Source of the DNA: Stenotrophomonas maltophilia
GTDB taxonomy: Bacteria > Pseudomonadota > Gammaproteobacteria > Xanthomonadales > Xanthomonadaceae
Assembly (NCBI GenBank): GCA_002364755.1
Contig: DEZI01000005.1
Span: 119,600-183,599 of the forward strand
Direction: 5' to 3'
DNA: 64,000 nt
Below, one piece after another: positions 24,572 to 33,488 of this stretch. The position numbers and the translations under genes are program-made. The notes under the pieces are model-generated. The model saw only the letters and a program-made list of their open reading frames with translations, was not told where the DNA came from and ran no database searches. The number at the start of each line of letters is the position of its first letter. Position 1 is the first letter of the stretch.

Positions 24572-25445
24572 CAGTTTTGCTCCGGCCGACGGTTTGGAGG
24601 TCGGCCTCTGGTTCGGAATCGGCTTGGTCAACAGCCACGGTCGTCGTCGCGACGGCGTTGTCTTCGCGTTCGTTCACTGGCACCGCGCGCTCGCCCGGCG
24701 CGGAATCGGGGTGCCCATCATCGAGGGGCGAAGGTGCTTGCTCATCGGTGGCCGGCGCAGCAGCTGCCGCGTCGGCGGAATTCTTGGCGTTGCCATCACC
24801 GCCCTGCAGGCCGGCGTCATCCTTGGCGGCCGCATCGGGGTCGGCGCTGATGTCCGGGCCGGCGGCACCGGCAACGGCGGGACCATCACGGTCCAGCGCC
24901 AGCTGCGGTTCCAGCTCGCCCAGGTCCTTCAGTTCCGACAACGGCGGCAGTTCGTCCAGGCGCTTCAGGCCGAAATAGTCCAGGAAGCCCTTGGTGGTAC
25001 CGAACAGCGCCGGCTTGCCGGGCACGTCGCGGTGGCCGACCACGCGGATCCATTCGCGTTCTTCCAGTGCCTGGATGATGTTGCTGCTGACCGCCACGCC
25101 GCGCACCTGCTCGATCTCGCCGCGGGTGATCGGCTGCCGGTAGGCAATCAGTGCCAGGGTTTCCAGGGTGGCACGGGTGTAACGGGTCTTGCGTTCGGTC
25201 CACAGCCGGCTGATCCAGCCGTGCACTTCGCCGGTCACCTGGTAGCGGAAGCCGGAGGCGACCTCGACCAGTTCCACGCCGCGCCCTTCGCAGCCTTCGC
25301 GCAGGCGCTCCAGCGCACGTTCGATGCTGCCCGGCGGTGCCGGTTCCTCTTCCGGGAACAGGTCTTTCAGCTGGGCCAGGGTGAGCGGCTGGCTGGAGGC
25401 CAGCAGGGCACCCTCGACAATGCGGTTGATCAGCGTCTGGTCCAT
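24564..25445 (-). CDS. scpB: Segregation and condensation protein ScpB
   Basis: Winged-helix kleisin-interacting subunit of the SMC-ScpAB condensin, 293 residues. The core (about 1-190) contains RIVEGALLASSQPLTLAQLK, the family motif LALIAYRQPITRGEIEQVRG and the end segment PALFGTTKGFLDYFGLKRLD. About 100 further residues form an Ala/Asp/Pro-rich, probably disordered extension not found in classical ScpB (about 200 residues). It sits between scpA (13 bases upstream) and rluB (overlapping). Confidence 0.95.
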   Translation of the reverse strand: MDQTLINRIVEGALLASSQPLTLAQLKDLFPEEEPAPPGSIERALERLREGCEGRGVELVEVASGFRYQVTGEVHGWISRLWTERKTRYTRATLETLALIAYRQPITRGEIEQVRGVAVSSNIIQALEEREWIRVVGHRDVPGKPALFGTTKGFLDYFGLKRLDELPPLSELKDLGELEPQLALDRDGPAVAGAAGPDISADPDAAAKDDAGLQGGDGNAKNSADAAAAAPATDEQAPSPLDDGHPDSAPGERAVPVNEREDNAVATTTVAVDQADSEPEADLQTVGRSKTDE

Positions 25446-25458
25446 CGGCAGTCAGCGC

Positions 25459-26364
25459 TCACTCGTTCTCATTGGCGGCGTCGTTGTCGTCGAACTCGCT
25501 GCTGAACTGCAGCGGGGCGTTGGTGTTGCCGGCGGCCAGGGACTTCACGTAAATCGGCGCCAGCGGCTCTTCCTGGACCAGGTCCAGCAGCTGTTCCTTG
25601 GCCAGTTCCAGCACCGCCAGGAACGTGACCAGCACGCCCAGCTTGCCCTCTTCGGCGGTGAACAGTCCTTCAAAGCGGTAGAACTTCCCGTCTTCAAGCC
25701 GGCCGAGCACTTCACCCATGCGCTGCCGCACGCTCAGGGCCTCGCGCTTGATCGCATGGCCGCTGAACAGCTCGGCGCGCTTGAGCACGTCGTGCAGGGC
25801 CAGCAGCATTTCCTTCAGGTCCACCGGCGGCGGCAGCTTCACCGTCGCCCGCTCGGGCATGAACGCGTGCGCCACCGTGGTGTCGCGGTCCTGGCGGGGC
25901 AGGGCGTCGATATCCTCGGCGGCCTGCTTGAAACGTTCGTACTCCTGCAGCCGGCGCACCAGCTCGGCACGCGGGTCGGCCTCGTCACCGTCGTCGCTGA
26001 CCGGGCGCGGCAGCAGCATGCGCGACTTCACCTCGGCCAGGATGGCGGCCATCACCAGGTACTCGGCGGCCAGCTCGAAACGCAGCTCGCGCATCACGGT
26101 GATGTATTCCACGTACTGCCGGGTGATCTCGGCCACGGGAATGTCCAGCACGTCCAGGTTCTGCCGGCGGATCAGGTACAGCAGCAGGTCCAGCGGGCCT
26201 TCAAAGGCATCCAGGATGACTTCCAGCGCATCCGGCGGGATGTACAGGTCCTGCGGAATCTGCAGGACCGGTTGCCCATGCACCACGGCCAGCGGCATTT
26301 CCTGCTGCTGGGGGGCGGGCGGCCGGGTTGGCGGGTTCGCGTCGAGCGCGAGTTCGGAAGTCAT
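25459..26364 (-). CDS. scpA: Segregation and condensation protein ScpA
   Basis: Kleisin subunit of the SMC-ScpAB complex, 301 residues. The diagnostic N-terminal motif FEGPLDLLLYLIRRQNLDVL (about 54-73) is followed by ITRQYVEYI and LVMAAILAEVKSRMLLPRP. The C-terminal winged helix (LGVLVTFLAVLELAKEQLLDL) ends the domain. The first 50 residues are a Pro/Gln-rich extension. The start is ATG 26364. It is the first gene of scpA-scpB-rluB. Confidence 0.95.
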   Translation of the reverse strand: MTSELALDANPPTRPPAPQQQEMPLAVVHGQPVLQIPQDLYIPPDALEVILDAFEGPLDLLLYLIRRQNLDVLDIPVAEITRQYVEYITVMRELRFELAAEYLVMAAILAEVKSRMLLPRPVSDDGDEADPRAELVRRLQEYERFKQAAEDIDALPRQDRDTTVAHAFMPERATVKLPPPVDLKEMLLALHDVLKRAELFSGHAIKREALSVRQRMGEVLGRLEDGKFYRFEGLFTAEEGKLGVLVTFLAVLELAKEQLLDLVQEEPLAPIYVKSLAAGNTNAPLQFSSEFDDNDAANENE

Positions 26365-26730
26365 CTAATGGACAATAGGATTGCAACGGACCAGTCGCGG
26401 TGCCGGTTCTGCCGGGCCTTCGCCACGGCGCCGCAGGCACCAGACACGCCGGGATCGGCGCGATTCCACACATATCAAACAGCAGGACGCGCCGCAGGAA
26501 AACGGCGGCGACGGAACTACGGGGAGGTCGTCTACGTGGCCCGGCCGGTTGGCCCGGTTCGAAGCAGCGGTACGGTCGTCGGGGGCTGCGTTGGCCGCAA
26601 AAACCGACGGGCTGCTGCATCACGCCACGTGCAATGGTGCCTAGGGTACGGCTTTGCCTGGCCAGTGTCCAGCCGGGCCGGTATCAGCGGCCCATTGGCT
26701 AGAATCGACGCACCGCAACATGAACGAGGA
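26365..26730. other. Intergenic region between scpA and the YciI-like gene
   Basis: 366 bases between divergent genes. Small frames exist on both strands, but they are basic, Pro/Arg-rich and lack ribosome-binding sites. It presumably holds both promoters; no repeat or RNA gene was recognised. Confidence 0.5.
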
Positions 26731-27036
26731 ATGCCCGTGTTCTATGTGATTGAAGGTTACGACGGCCAGGATGTGCTGGCGCAGCGGCTGCAGGCCCGGC
26801 CCGAGCACCTGGCGCGGCTGCACGCGCTGCGCGACGAGGGACGCCTGCTGCTGGCCGGGCCCTGCCCGGCGATCGACAGCGACGATCCGGGTCCGGCCGG
26901 TTTCAGTGGTTCGGTGGTGATTGCCGCATTCGATTCGCTGGCGCAGGCCCGCGAGTGGGCCGATGCCGAGCCGTATGTGGCCGCGGGCGTCTACACCCGC
27001 GTCGAGGTCCGGCCCTTCCGCAAGGTGCTGCCATGA
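26731..27036 (+). CDS. YciI family protein
   Basis: A 101-residue dimeric alpha/beta-barrel (ferredoxin-like) protein of the YciI/YCII family, whose biochemical role is unsettled. It shows the start MPVFYVIEGYDGQDVLAQRL, the histidine in ARPEHLARLHALRDEGRLLLAGP and the segment SLAQAREWADAEPYVAAGVY. ATG 26731 follows GAGGA closely. It overlaps bolA by four bases (ATGA). The order yciI-like then bolA is common in gamma-proteobacteria. Confidence 0.9.
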   Translation: MPVFYVIEGYDGQDVLAQRLQARPEHLARLHALRDEGRLLLAGPCPAIDSDDPGPAGFSGSVVIAAFDSLAQAREWADAEPYVAAGVYTRVEVRPFRKVLP

Positions 27037-27308
27037 GCGCGCAGCGCATCGATCTAATACGTGTTGCGTTGCAGCAGGCGCTGGCGCCGAGCACGCTGGA
27101 GATCGAAGACGACAGCCATCGCCATGCCGGCCATGCCGGCGCACGCGATGGACGCGGCCATTTCAACGTGCTGGTGGTCAGCGAGCAGTTCGCCGGCATG
27201 GGCCCGTTGGCGCGCCATCGCGCCGTGTATGCCGCGCTGGGCGGGCTGATGGAGACCGATATCCATGCGCTGTCCATACGCGCATACACCCTGTCCGAGC
27301 AGGGCTGA
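27033..27308 (+). CDS. bolA: BolA family protein
   Basis: A 91-residue BolA/IbaG-type protein that partners monothiol glutaredoxins in iron-sulfur handling. It has RIDLIRVALQQALAPSTLEI, the loop DDSHRHAGHAGARDGRGHFN and the conserved end segment HRAVYAALGGLMETDIHALSI. Start ATG 27033 overlaps the yciI-like stop. Two further histidines in the HRHAGHAG loop could ligate the cluster. Confidence 0.92.
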   Translation: MSAQRIDLIRVALQQALAPSTLEIEDDSHRHAGHAGARDGRGHFNVLVVSEQFAGMGPLARHRAVYAALGGLMETDIHALSIRAYTLSEQG

Positions 27309-27414
27309 TGGCCTGTCCTGCAAAGTCCTGCCAGGTCCAGGAACAGACCTGTCCACGTCAGATTTCTGTGTCCATCCAGGGACATTCGTCTAACGGAGTG
27401 TTTACAAGCGGAGA

Positions 27415-27428
27415 TGGAAACGCTTACA
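27415..27428. promoter_or_regulatory. LacI-family operator before the LacI regulator gene
   Basis: TGGAAACGCTTACA fits the LacI/GalR-type consensus TGNAANCGNTTNCA at all defined positions, with the central CG. It lies 44 bases before the regulator start, implying autoregulation. A second match stands at 31813-31826. Confidence 0.7.
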
Positions 27429-27471
27429 TTCCGCGCCAAGCTGGTAGGTCCAAGCCGTGGAGGGCGGCTTC

Positions 27472-28494
27472 GTGAACAAGGCAGCCATAACAATCAAAGA
27501 CGTCGCACGAGAAGCCCGGGTCTCCGTGGCTACGGTTTCCCGCGCGCTGAACGGGCATGAGAATGTCGCCGAACCGGTCCGCCAGCTTGTGCTGGAGGTC
27601 GCCGCGAGGCTGCGTTACACCCCGCACGCCGCCGCACGCAGCCTGAGCAGCCGCCGTACCAATACGGTAGGCGTGGTGCTGCCTGATCTGTACGGCGAAT
27701 TCTTCTCCGAGCTGATGCGCGGCATCGACAACGTTGCCCGCAACCGTCGCCAGCACCTGCTGGTGTCCAGCTACCACGGCGACCAGGTACAGCAGGGCGC
27801 CGCCCTGCGTGCCATGCGCGGCCGCGTCGATGGCCTGCTGGTGCTCTCGCCCTATGCCGAGAGTCCCGGCTTCCTCACCGACAACCTGCCGCAGTCGCTG
27901 CCCACGGTCCTGATCAACACCTATCTGCCGGAGCAGGATCACCCGGTCCTGAGCATCGACGATCACGCCGGTGCGATGGCCATGACCCGCCACCTGCTCG
28001 ATGCCGGCCACCGCCGCATCGCGTTCATTTCTGGCCCGGACCTCAACTTCGACGCGCGCGAGCGCCTGCGTGGCTTCCGTGACGCGCTGGCGGCTTTTGG
28101 CAACGGCGCCGAAGGCATCGAGTTGCCCGGTGATTTCGACGAAGCTTCCGGCCATCGCGCCGGTCAGGAGATGCTGGCAGCCGGCGCGCTGCCTGATGCC
28201 GTGTTCGCCGCCAACGACATGATGGCCCTGGGTTGCCTGTATGCCTTCGCGCAGGCAGGCATCCATGTGCCCACCGATGTCGCCCTGGCGGGTTTCGATG
28301 ACATTCCACTGGCGCGGTTTGTACACCCATCGTTGACCACCATGCAGGTCAGTATCGCCGAGTTGGGCGATAGGGCGATGACGCGTCTGATGCAGTTGAT
28401 GGACGGCAACACCCCCGAAGGGGCAGGTGACAAGCAGACGCTTGTTCCCCGCCTCATCGTTCGCGATTCCACTACTCCGCCATCGGGCCATTGA
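27472..28494 (+). CDS. LacI family transcriptional regulator of the carbohydrate locus
   Basis: Sugar-responsive repressor, 340 residues. The N-terminal helix-turn-helix ITIKDVAREARVSVATVSRA (6-25) and hinge helix (HAAARSLSSRRTNTVGVVLP) precede the periplasmic-binding-protein-like effector domain (FISGPDLNF, VFAANDMMALG, VALAGFDDIPLARFVHPSLT). GTG 27472 was chosen because GGAGGG lies seven bases before it; a GTG at 27457 has none. Operators before this gene and before the GH144 gene suggest it controls itself and the downstream operon. The effector is unknown. Confidence 0.92.
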   Translation: MNKAAITIKDVAREARVSVATVSRALNGHENVAEPVRQLVLEVAARLRYTPHAAARSLSSRRTNTVGVVLPDLYGEFFSELMRGIDNVARNRRQHLLVSSYHGDQVQQGAALRAMRGRVDGLLVLSPYAESPGFLTDNLPQSLPTVLINTYLPEQDHPVLSIDDHAGAMAMTRHLLDAGHRRIAFISGPDLNFDARERLRGFRDALAAFGNGAEGIELPGDFDEASGHRAGQEMLAAGALPDAVFAANDMMALGCLYAFAQAGIHVPTDVALAGFDDIPLARFVHPSLTTMQVSIAELGDRAMTRLMQLMDGNTPEGAGDKQTLVPRLIVRDSTTPPSGH

Positions 28495-28568
28495 AGCCAG
28501 AGGCGTTCCTTCTTTTGATTGATCGCAGGTACCGCATCCGCGGATACCGCCACCCGGAGATTGAGTTG

Positions 28569-31500
28569 ATGATGCATTCCACGATCCGCATGCCGGCCCG
28601 CCGGCTGCTGAGCACCGCACTGGTCAGCTGCCTGATGCTGGCTGCCGCCCCGAACGTCATGGCGCAGTCGGCCAACGCCAGCCTGCGCGGCCAGGTGGCC
28701 GGGGCCCAGGCCGGCTCGGAAGTCACCGCGACCAACGTTGCCACCGGCACCGTCCGTCGCGGCACCGTGCGTGCCGATGGCACCTATTCGCTGATGGGCC
28801 TGGATCCGGGCACCTATGACGTGGTCGCCAACGGCCAGAGCCAGAAGGTCACCGTCACCGTTGCCTCGACCTCCACGCTGAACTTCAGCGAGGCCGCCGC
28901 CGGCGGTACGTCCGGTGGCAGCGCCGCGACCAACCTGGACACCGTCAACGTCGTCGCACCGACCCTGCTGCAGGAAGTGCGCACCTCCGAAGTCGGCAAG
29001 ACCGTCAGCCTGCAGCAGATCCAGACCACCCCGCAGGTGTCGCGCAACTTCCTGGAGTTCGCCGATGCGGTGCCGGGCCTGATCTTCACCCGTGATGCCA
29101 AGGGCAATACCTCGCTGCGCGGCGGTGCCACCAACTCCGACGGCACCAACGTCTACATCGACGGCGTGGGCCAGAAGAGCTACGTCAAGGGCGGCGGCGT
29201 GGCCGGCCAGTCCGGCAGCGCCGGCAACCCGTTCCCGCAGCTGGCGATCGGCGAATACAAGGTCATCAGCGGCAACTACAAGGCCGAGTACGGCCAGGTG
29301 TCGAGCGCCGCAGTGACCGCTGCGACCAAGTCCGGCACCAATGAATTCAAGGGTGAGGCGTTCTACCGCTACACCGACGAGGACATGCGCGCCAAGACCC
29401 CGGCCGAGCGCCAGGGCGGCAAGGACAAGATGGTCTCGGCCGAGAAGGAATACGGCTTCGCCCTGGGCGGCCCGATCATCCAGGACAAGGCGCACTTCTT
29501 CGTGACCTACGAAGCCAAGCGCTTCGACCTGCCGGTCACCATCGCGCCGGACGGTGCCGTCACCAGCGCCGCCGCCCTGCTGCCGGCCGCCGGTGCCGCG
29601 GGCCTCGGTCCGGCCAGCCAGCCGTTCCAGCAGGACCTGATCTTCGGTAAGGTCGACTTCGAGCCGACCGACAACGACCGCATCGAGCTGACCTTCCAGG
29701 ACCGCGACGAAACCCAGTCGCAGTTCAGTGGCCAGACCTCGCCGGAAGCCGGCCGTGAAGTGGTCAACACCGACCGTCGTTACGCCCTGCGCTGGAACCA
29801 TAGCGGCGAGCGTTTCTACAACGAAATGATGGTCACCCACGAAGACTCGTTCAACAACCCGACCCCGCTGACTCTGGCCAACGGCATCACCTACACCGCA
29901 CCGGACGGCACCGAAGACCGCACCATCGTCAAGATCGGTGGCGCCTCGGCGCTGGATTCGCAGGTGAAGGGCCAGAAGGGCTGGTCGATCGAAGACAACC
30001 TGACCCTGGACGGCATCCAGTGGGCCGGCGACCACACCATCAAGATGGGCGTGAAGTACAAGGCGATTGACCTGTACGCCTCGGATGCGGCGCAGATCAA
30101 CCCGACCTTCACCTACAGCCTGGGCGATCCGGACTTCCCGGATGGCATCCCGTACAAGGCCCAGTTCGTCAAGCCGGTGACCGGCGTGGACGGCGTGTCC
30201 GGTGAAGTGCGTTCGAAGTCCAAGCAGTACGGCGTGTTCATCCAGGACGACTGGCAGGTCAACGACCACCTGCAGGTCAACCTGGGCCTGCGCTGGGACT
30301 ACGAAGTCACCCCGTCCTACCTGGACTTCGTGACCCCGCAGGCCGTGGTCGATGCGATCTACTCGCAGGATCCGCGCGCCCCCGCTGGCCAGACCTACGC
30401 CGATTCGCTGGCGCTGGGCGGCCTGGACATCAGCAACTACATCAGCAACGGCCACAACCGCAAGGCGTTCAAGGATGCCTGGCAGCCGCGCCTGGGCTTC
30501 TCGTATGACATCAATGCCGACGAGCAGCATGTGATCCACGGTGGTGCCGGCCGTTCGTACGACCGCGACCTGTTCGACAACCTGCAGCTGGAAACCACCA
30601 AGCTGGCACTGCCGCAGCCGACCATCTACTTCCGCAACCCGGCCACCGGCGCCTGCATCAACGGCCAGGCCGCCTGCTATGACTGGAACCCGAACCTGCT
30701 CAACGGCATCGAGAACCTGCAGGCCCTGGTCGGTTCGACCAGCAATGCCGGCCTGGAAGTCGACCTGCTCAACAACAAGCTGAAGGCTCCGTACTCGGAT
30801 CAGTTCAGCCTGGGCATGAGCAACCAGATCGGTGACTGGCTGACCGACGCCACCATCGCCCGCACCCTGAGCTACGACGGCTTCGCCTTCACCCTGGGCA
30901 ACCGTTACCCGACCGGCCAGTTCTTCGATGACCCGCGCCTGTGCGGTGGCACCGAGCCGGGCCTGAGCCAGGCCTGGAGCTGCAACGTGCCGGGCTTCGG
31001 CAGCCTGATCATCGGCCAGCAGGGCATCAAGACCCGTGCGACCCAGGTCCTGCTGTCGGCGCAGAAGCCGTTCACCAACGAAAGCGGCTGGGGCACCTCG
31101 ATCGCCTACACCTGGACGACCGCGCGCCACAACCGCGATATCAACGAGAAGTACGCCTTCGACCGCGGCCTGATCGAGGATTACCCGACCATCCGTTCCA
31201 ACGGTGCACCGCGCCACCGCCTGGTGGTGACCGGTTCGTACGCTGGCTTCTGGGGCATCACCTTCGGTGGCAAGATCACCCTGGCCACCCCGACCGCCGT
31301 CAACGACTGGTACCCGATCCCGCAGGCCAGTGGCTACGACCTGCCCACCCCGCAGGCCGCCGTGCCGAACGCCAACGGCAAGTTCCTGCTGGGTGGCAAG
31401 ATCTTCGGCTACCGTTCGGTCGACCTGCAGGCGACGAAGACGTTCAAGATGCCGGGCGACACCGAGATGTATGCTCGAATCGACATCATCAACGTGTTCA

Positions 31501-31628
31501 ACTTCGACAACTTCTCCACCTACAACTACGTCAAGACCAACGGCAAGCTGCAGGCCAGCTACAACGAGACCGGCGACATCATCGGTACTCCGCGCCAGGT
31601 CAAGGCCGAAGTGGGCTTCCGCTTCTAA
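28569..31628 (+). CDS. TonB-dependent receptor, Oar-like, with carboxypeptidase-regulatory-like domain
   Basis: Outer-membrane active transporter of about 1019 residues, presumably importing the oligosaccharide handled by this locus. A signal peptide (cleavage near VMA-QSANAS, residue 31) leads into a carboxypeptidase D regulatory-like repeat (LRGQVAGAQAGSEVTATNVA ... SLMGLDPGTYDVV), then a TonB box-like stretch (LDTVNVVAP). Next come the plug (QVSRNFLEFADAVPGLIF) and a large barrel ending in aromatic-rich KAEVGFRF. ATG 28569 (or 28572) follows GGAGA. It starts 75 bases after the regulator and is closed by hairpins and a terminator. Confidence 0.92.
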   Translation: MMHSTIRMPARRLLSTALVSCLMLAAAPNVMAQSANASLRGQVAGAQAGSEVTATNVATGTVRRGTVRADGTYSLMGLDPGTYDVVANGQSQKVTVTVASTSTLNFSEAAAGGTSGGSAATNLDTVNVVAPTLLQEVRTSEVGKTVSLQQIQTTPQVSRNFLEFADAVPGLIFTRDAKGNTSLRGGATNSDGTNVYIDGVGQKSYVKGGGVAGQSGSAGNPFPQLAIGEYKVISGNYKAEYGQVSSAAVTAATKSGTNEFKGEAFYRYTDEDMRAKTPAERQGGKDKMVSAEKEYGFALGGPIIQDKAHFFVTYEAKRFDLPVTIAPDGAVTSAAALLPAAGAAGLGPASQPFQQDLIFGKVDFEPTDNDRIELTFQDRDETQSQFSGQTSPEAGREVVNTDRRYALRWNHSGERFYNEMMVTHEDSFNNPTPLTLANGITYTAPDGTEDRTIVKIGGASALDSQVKGQKGWSIEDNLTLDGIQWAGDHTIKMGVKYKAIDLYASDAAQINPTFTYSLGDPDFPDGIPYKAQFVKPVTGVDGVSGEVRSKSKQYGVFIQDDWQVNDHLQVNLGLRWDYEVTPSYLDFVTPQAVVDAIYSQDPRAPAGQTYADSLALGGLDISNYISNGHNRKAFKDAWQPRLGFSYDINADEQHVIHGGAGRSYDRDLFDNLQLETTKLALPQPTIYFRNPATGACINGQAACYDWNPNLLNGIENLQALVGSTSNAGLEVDLLNNKLKAPYSDQFSLGMSNQIGDWLTDATIARTLSYDGFAFTLGNRYPTGQFFDDPRLCGGTEPGLSQAWSCNVPGFGSLIIGQQGIKTRATQVLLSAQKPFTNESGWGTSIAYTWTTARHNRDINEKYAFDRGLIEDYPTIRSNGAPRHRLVVTGSYAGFWGITFGGKITLATPTAVNDWYPIPQASGYDLPTPQAAVPNANGKFLLGGKIFGYRSVDLQATKTFKMPGDTEMYARIDIINVFNFDNFSTYNYVKTNGKLQASYNETGDIIGTPRQVKAEVGFRF

Positions 31629-31639
31629 GCAAGGACGTA

Positions 31640-31802
31640 GTGCTGCAACACCCCGATGCCGGTGGTCCGCCGCTGGCATCGGGACCTGGCAATGGCCGGC
31701 CCCCGGGCCGGTCCATTGTCCAGCCCCCTGCGCCGTACCGATGACGGGGCAGGGGACTGGGCAATGGCAACAGTCCCGCGACCACGCTGCGTGGTTTTTT
31801 TT
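31640..31802 (+). terminator. Hairpin cluster and rho-independent terminator after the TonB receptor
   Basis: Several stems follow the receptor stop: CCCGATGCC/GGCATCGGG near 31652-31683, and CAATGG-CCGGCC/GGCCGG-CCATTG near 31691-31719. A terminator follows, with ACCACG-CTG-CGTGGT (31781-31795) and seven T (31796-31802). It separates the receptor transcript from the GH144 operon. Confidence 0.7.
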
Positions 31803-31812
31803 GAGTTCGGTT

Positions 31813-31826
31813 TGTAAACGATTTCA
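31813..31826. promoter_or_regulatory. LacI-family operator before the GH144 operon
   Basis: TGTAAACGATTTCA matches TGNAANCGNTTNCA at every defined position. It lies 54 bases before the GH144 start, between the upstream terminator and the gene, where it could cover the promoter. Confidence 0.7.
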
Positions 31827-31879
31827 GGCTATTGGACGTTATGCTTTCCGATCGATCAGTTTTCCGGAGGACCCGCGCC

Positions 31880-33484
31880 ATGCAGGCACGCCACCTGTTG
31901 ACCGCCGCTGCGATGACCCTGGCCATCGCCGCCTGCAAACCGGCCCAGCAGGAGCCTGCAAAGCCCAAGCCGCCGGTGATCCTGCTGGAGGCCGACGCAC
32001 CGCCGCGGCCGATGAAGCCGGAACTGCCGCCGCTGTTCGATGACATCGAGCGCCGCACGTTCCAGTTCTTCTGGGACACCACCAACGAGCTCAACGGCCT
32101 GACCCCGGACCGCTTCCCGTCGCGTCCGTTCGCCAGCATCGCCTCGGTGGGCTTCGCCCTGACCGCGTACCCGATCGGCATCGAGAACGGCTGGGTTAGC
32201 CGCAACCAGGCGATCGACCGCACCCTGACCACGCTGAAATTCTTCCGCGACGTGCCGATGGGCCCGCAGCGTACCGGCAAGGCCGGCTACAAGGGCTTCT
32301 ATTACCACTTCCTGGACATGCAGGAAGGCCGCCGCTACGACAGCTGGGTCGAGCTGTCCTCGGTGGATACCGCGCTGCTGATGATGGGCGTGCTGTTCGC
32401 CCAGTCGTACTACGACGGCGAGGACCCGCGCGAGAAGGAGATCCGGCAGATCGCCGACCAGCTGTACAAGCAGGTCGACTGGCCGTGGCTGCAGCAGCGT
32501 GCGCCGCTGATCTCGATGGGCTGGTTCCCCGAGAGCGGCTTCATCGACCATGACTGGATGGGCTACAACGAGGCGATGATGGTCTACATCCTCGCCCTGG
32601 GCTCGCCCAGCCACCCGGTCAGCCCGGATGCGTGGACGGTATGGACGCGCACCTATGACAACGACTGGGGTGTCTACCAGGGCCAGGAATACCTGTCCTT
32701 CGGCCCGCTGTTCGGCCACCAGTACAGCCACGTCTGGATCGATTTCCGCGACATCCAGGATGCCTACATGCGCGAGCGTGGCAGCACCTACTTCCTCAAC
32801 AGTCGCTCGGCCGCGCTGGCCCACCGCGAATACGCCATCGCCAACCCGATGCAGTGGAAGGACTACGGCGAGAACGTGTGGGGCCTGACCGCCAGCGATG
32901 GCCCGCAGAACACCACCCAGGAATACCGTGGCGAGCAGCGCCAGTTCCGCCATTACTCCTCGCGCGGCGCCGGCCTGCGCGAAAACTTCGATGACGGCAC
33001 CATCGCCCCGACCGCGGCGATCTCCTCGATCGTGTTCGCGCCCGAGGAAGTGATCCCGGCCACGCTGGAGATGCACAAGCGCTACGGCGACTACATCTAT
33101 TCCAGCTACGGCTTCCTGGATTCGTTCAACCCGAGCTTCAACTACGACATCCCGATCAAGACCGGCCGCATGGTGCCGGACCGCGGCTGGGTGGCCAGCG
33201 ATTACATCGCCATCGACCAGGGCCCGATCCTGACGATGATCGCCAACTACCGCAACGACTTCGTCTGGGAAGTGATGAAGAAGAACCCGTACATCCGCAA
33301 GGGCCTGGAACGGGCCGGTTTCAGCGGTGGCTGGCTGGCCCCGGAAGGGTCGTTCCAGCCGCTGGTGCTGGAAAAGGATGAGAAGGCCGCGGCGGCACGT
33401 GCGGTCGGTATCGCAGAATCACGCGCGGCTGCCGCGCAGGAACAGAAGAACAATGCCAACCGCAACACGGGCCAGGGGAAGTAA
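31880..33484 (+). CDS. GH144-type glycoside hydrolase lipoprotein (putative glucoamylase domain)
   Basis: Periplasmic or membrane-bound hydrolase, 534 residues. The lipobox LAIAAC gives a lipidated cysteine near residue 19. The (alpha/alpha)6-barrel of the Glycoamylase/GH144 family is recognised by RRTFQFFWDTTNELNGLTPD, SIASVGFALTAYPIG, FIDHDWMGYNEAMMVYILAL (about residue 223), YGFLDSFNP and DQGPILTMIANYR. Characterised GH144 members cleave beta-1,2-glucan. ATG 31880 follows CGGAGG by ten bases; the longer frame from 31832 would start within the operator zone. It leads a tight run of six genes. Confidence 0.9.
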   Translation: MQARHLLTAAAMTLAIAACKPAQQEPAKPKPPVILLEADAPPRPMKPELPPLFDDIERRTFQFFWDTTNELNGLTPDRFPSRPFASIASVGFALTAYPIGIENGWVSRNQAIDRTLTTLKFFRDVPMGPQRTGKAGYKGFYYHFLDMQEGRRYDSWVELSSVDTALLMMGVLFAQSYYDGEDPREKEIRQIADQLYKQVDWPWLQQRAPLISMGWFPESGFIDHDWMGYNEAMMVYILALGSPSHPVSPDAWTVWTRTYDNDWGVYQGQEYLSFGPLFGHQYSHVWIDFRDIQDAYMRERGSTYFLNSRSAALAHREYAIANPMQWKDYGENVWGLTASDGPQNTTQEYRGEQRQFRHYSSRGAGLRENFDDGTIAPTAAISSIVFAPEEVIPATLEMHKRYGDYIYSSYGFLDSFNPSFNYDIPIKTGRMVPDRGWVASDYIAIDQGPILTMIANYRNDFVWEVMKKNPYIRKGLERAGFSGGWLAPEGSFQPLVLEKDEKAAAARAVGIAESRAAAAQEQKNNANRNTGQGK

Positions 33485-33488
33485 CAAG

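Noticed and set aside
26201..26623. Minus-strand frame covering the scpA upstream region
   Set aside because: Arg/Pro-rich shadow overlapping the scpA start in another frame.
27399..27412. Possible additional LacI half-site TGTTTACAAGCGGA
   Set aside because: Fails the second half of the consensus; only the site at 27415 fits fully.
28164..31679. 1171-codon open frame on the minus strand
   Set aside because: Antisense to the TonB receptor and the LacI gene; no ribosome-binding site and only shadow composition.
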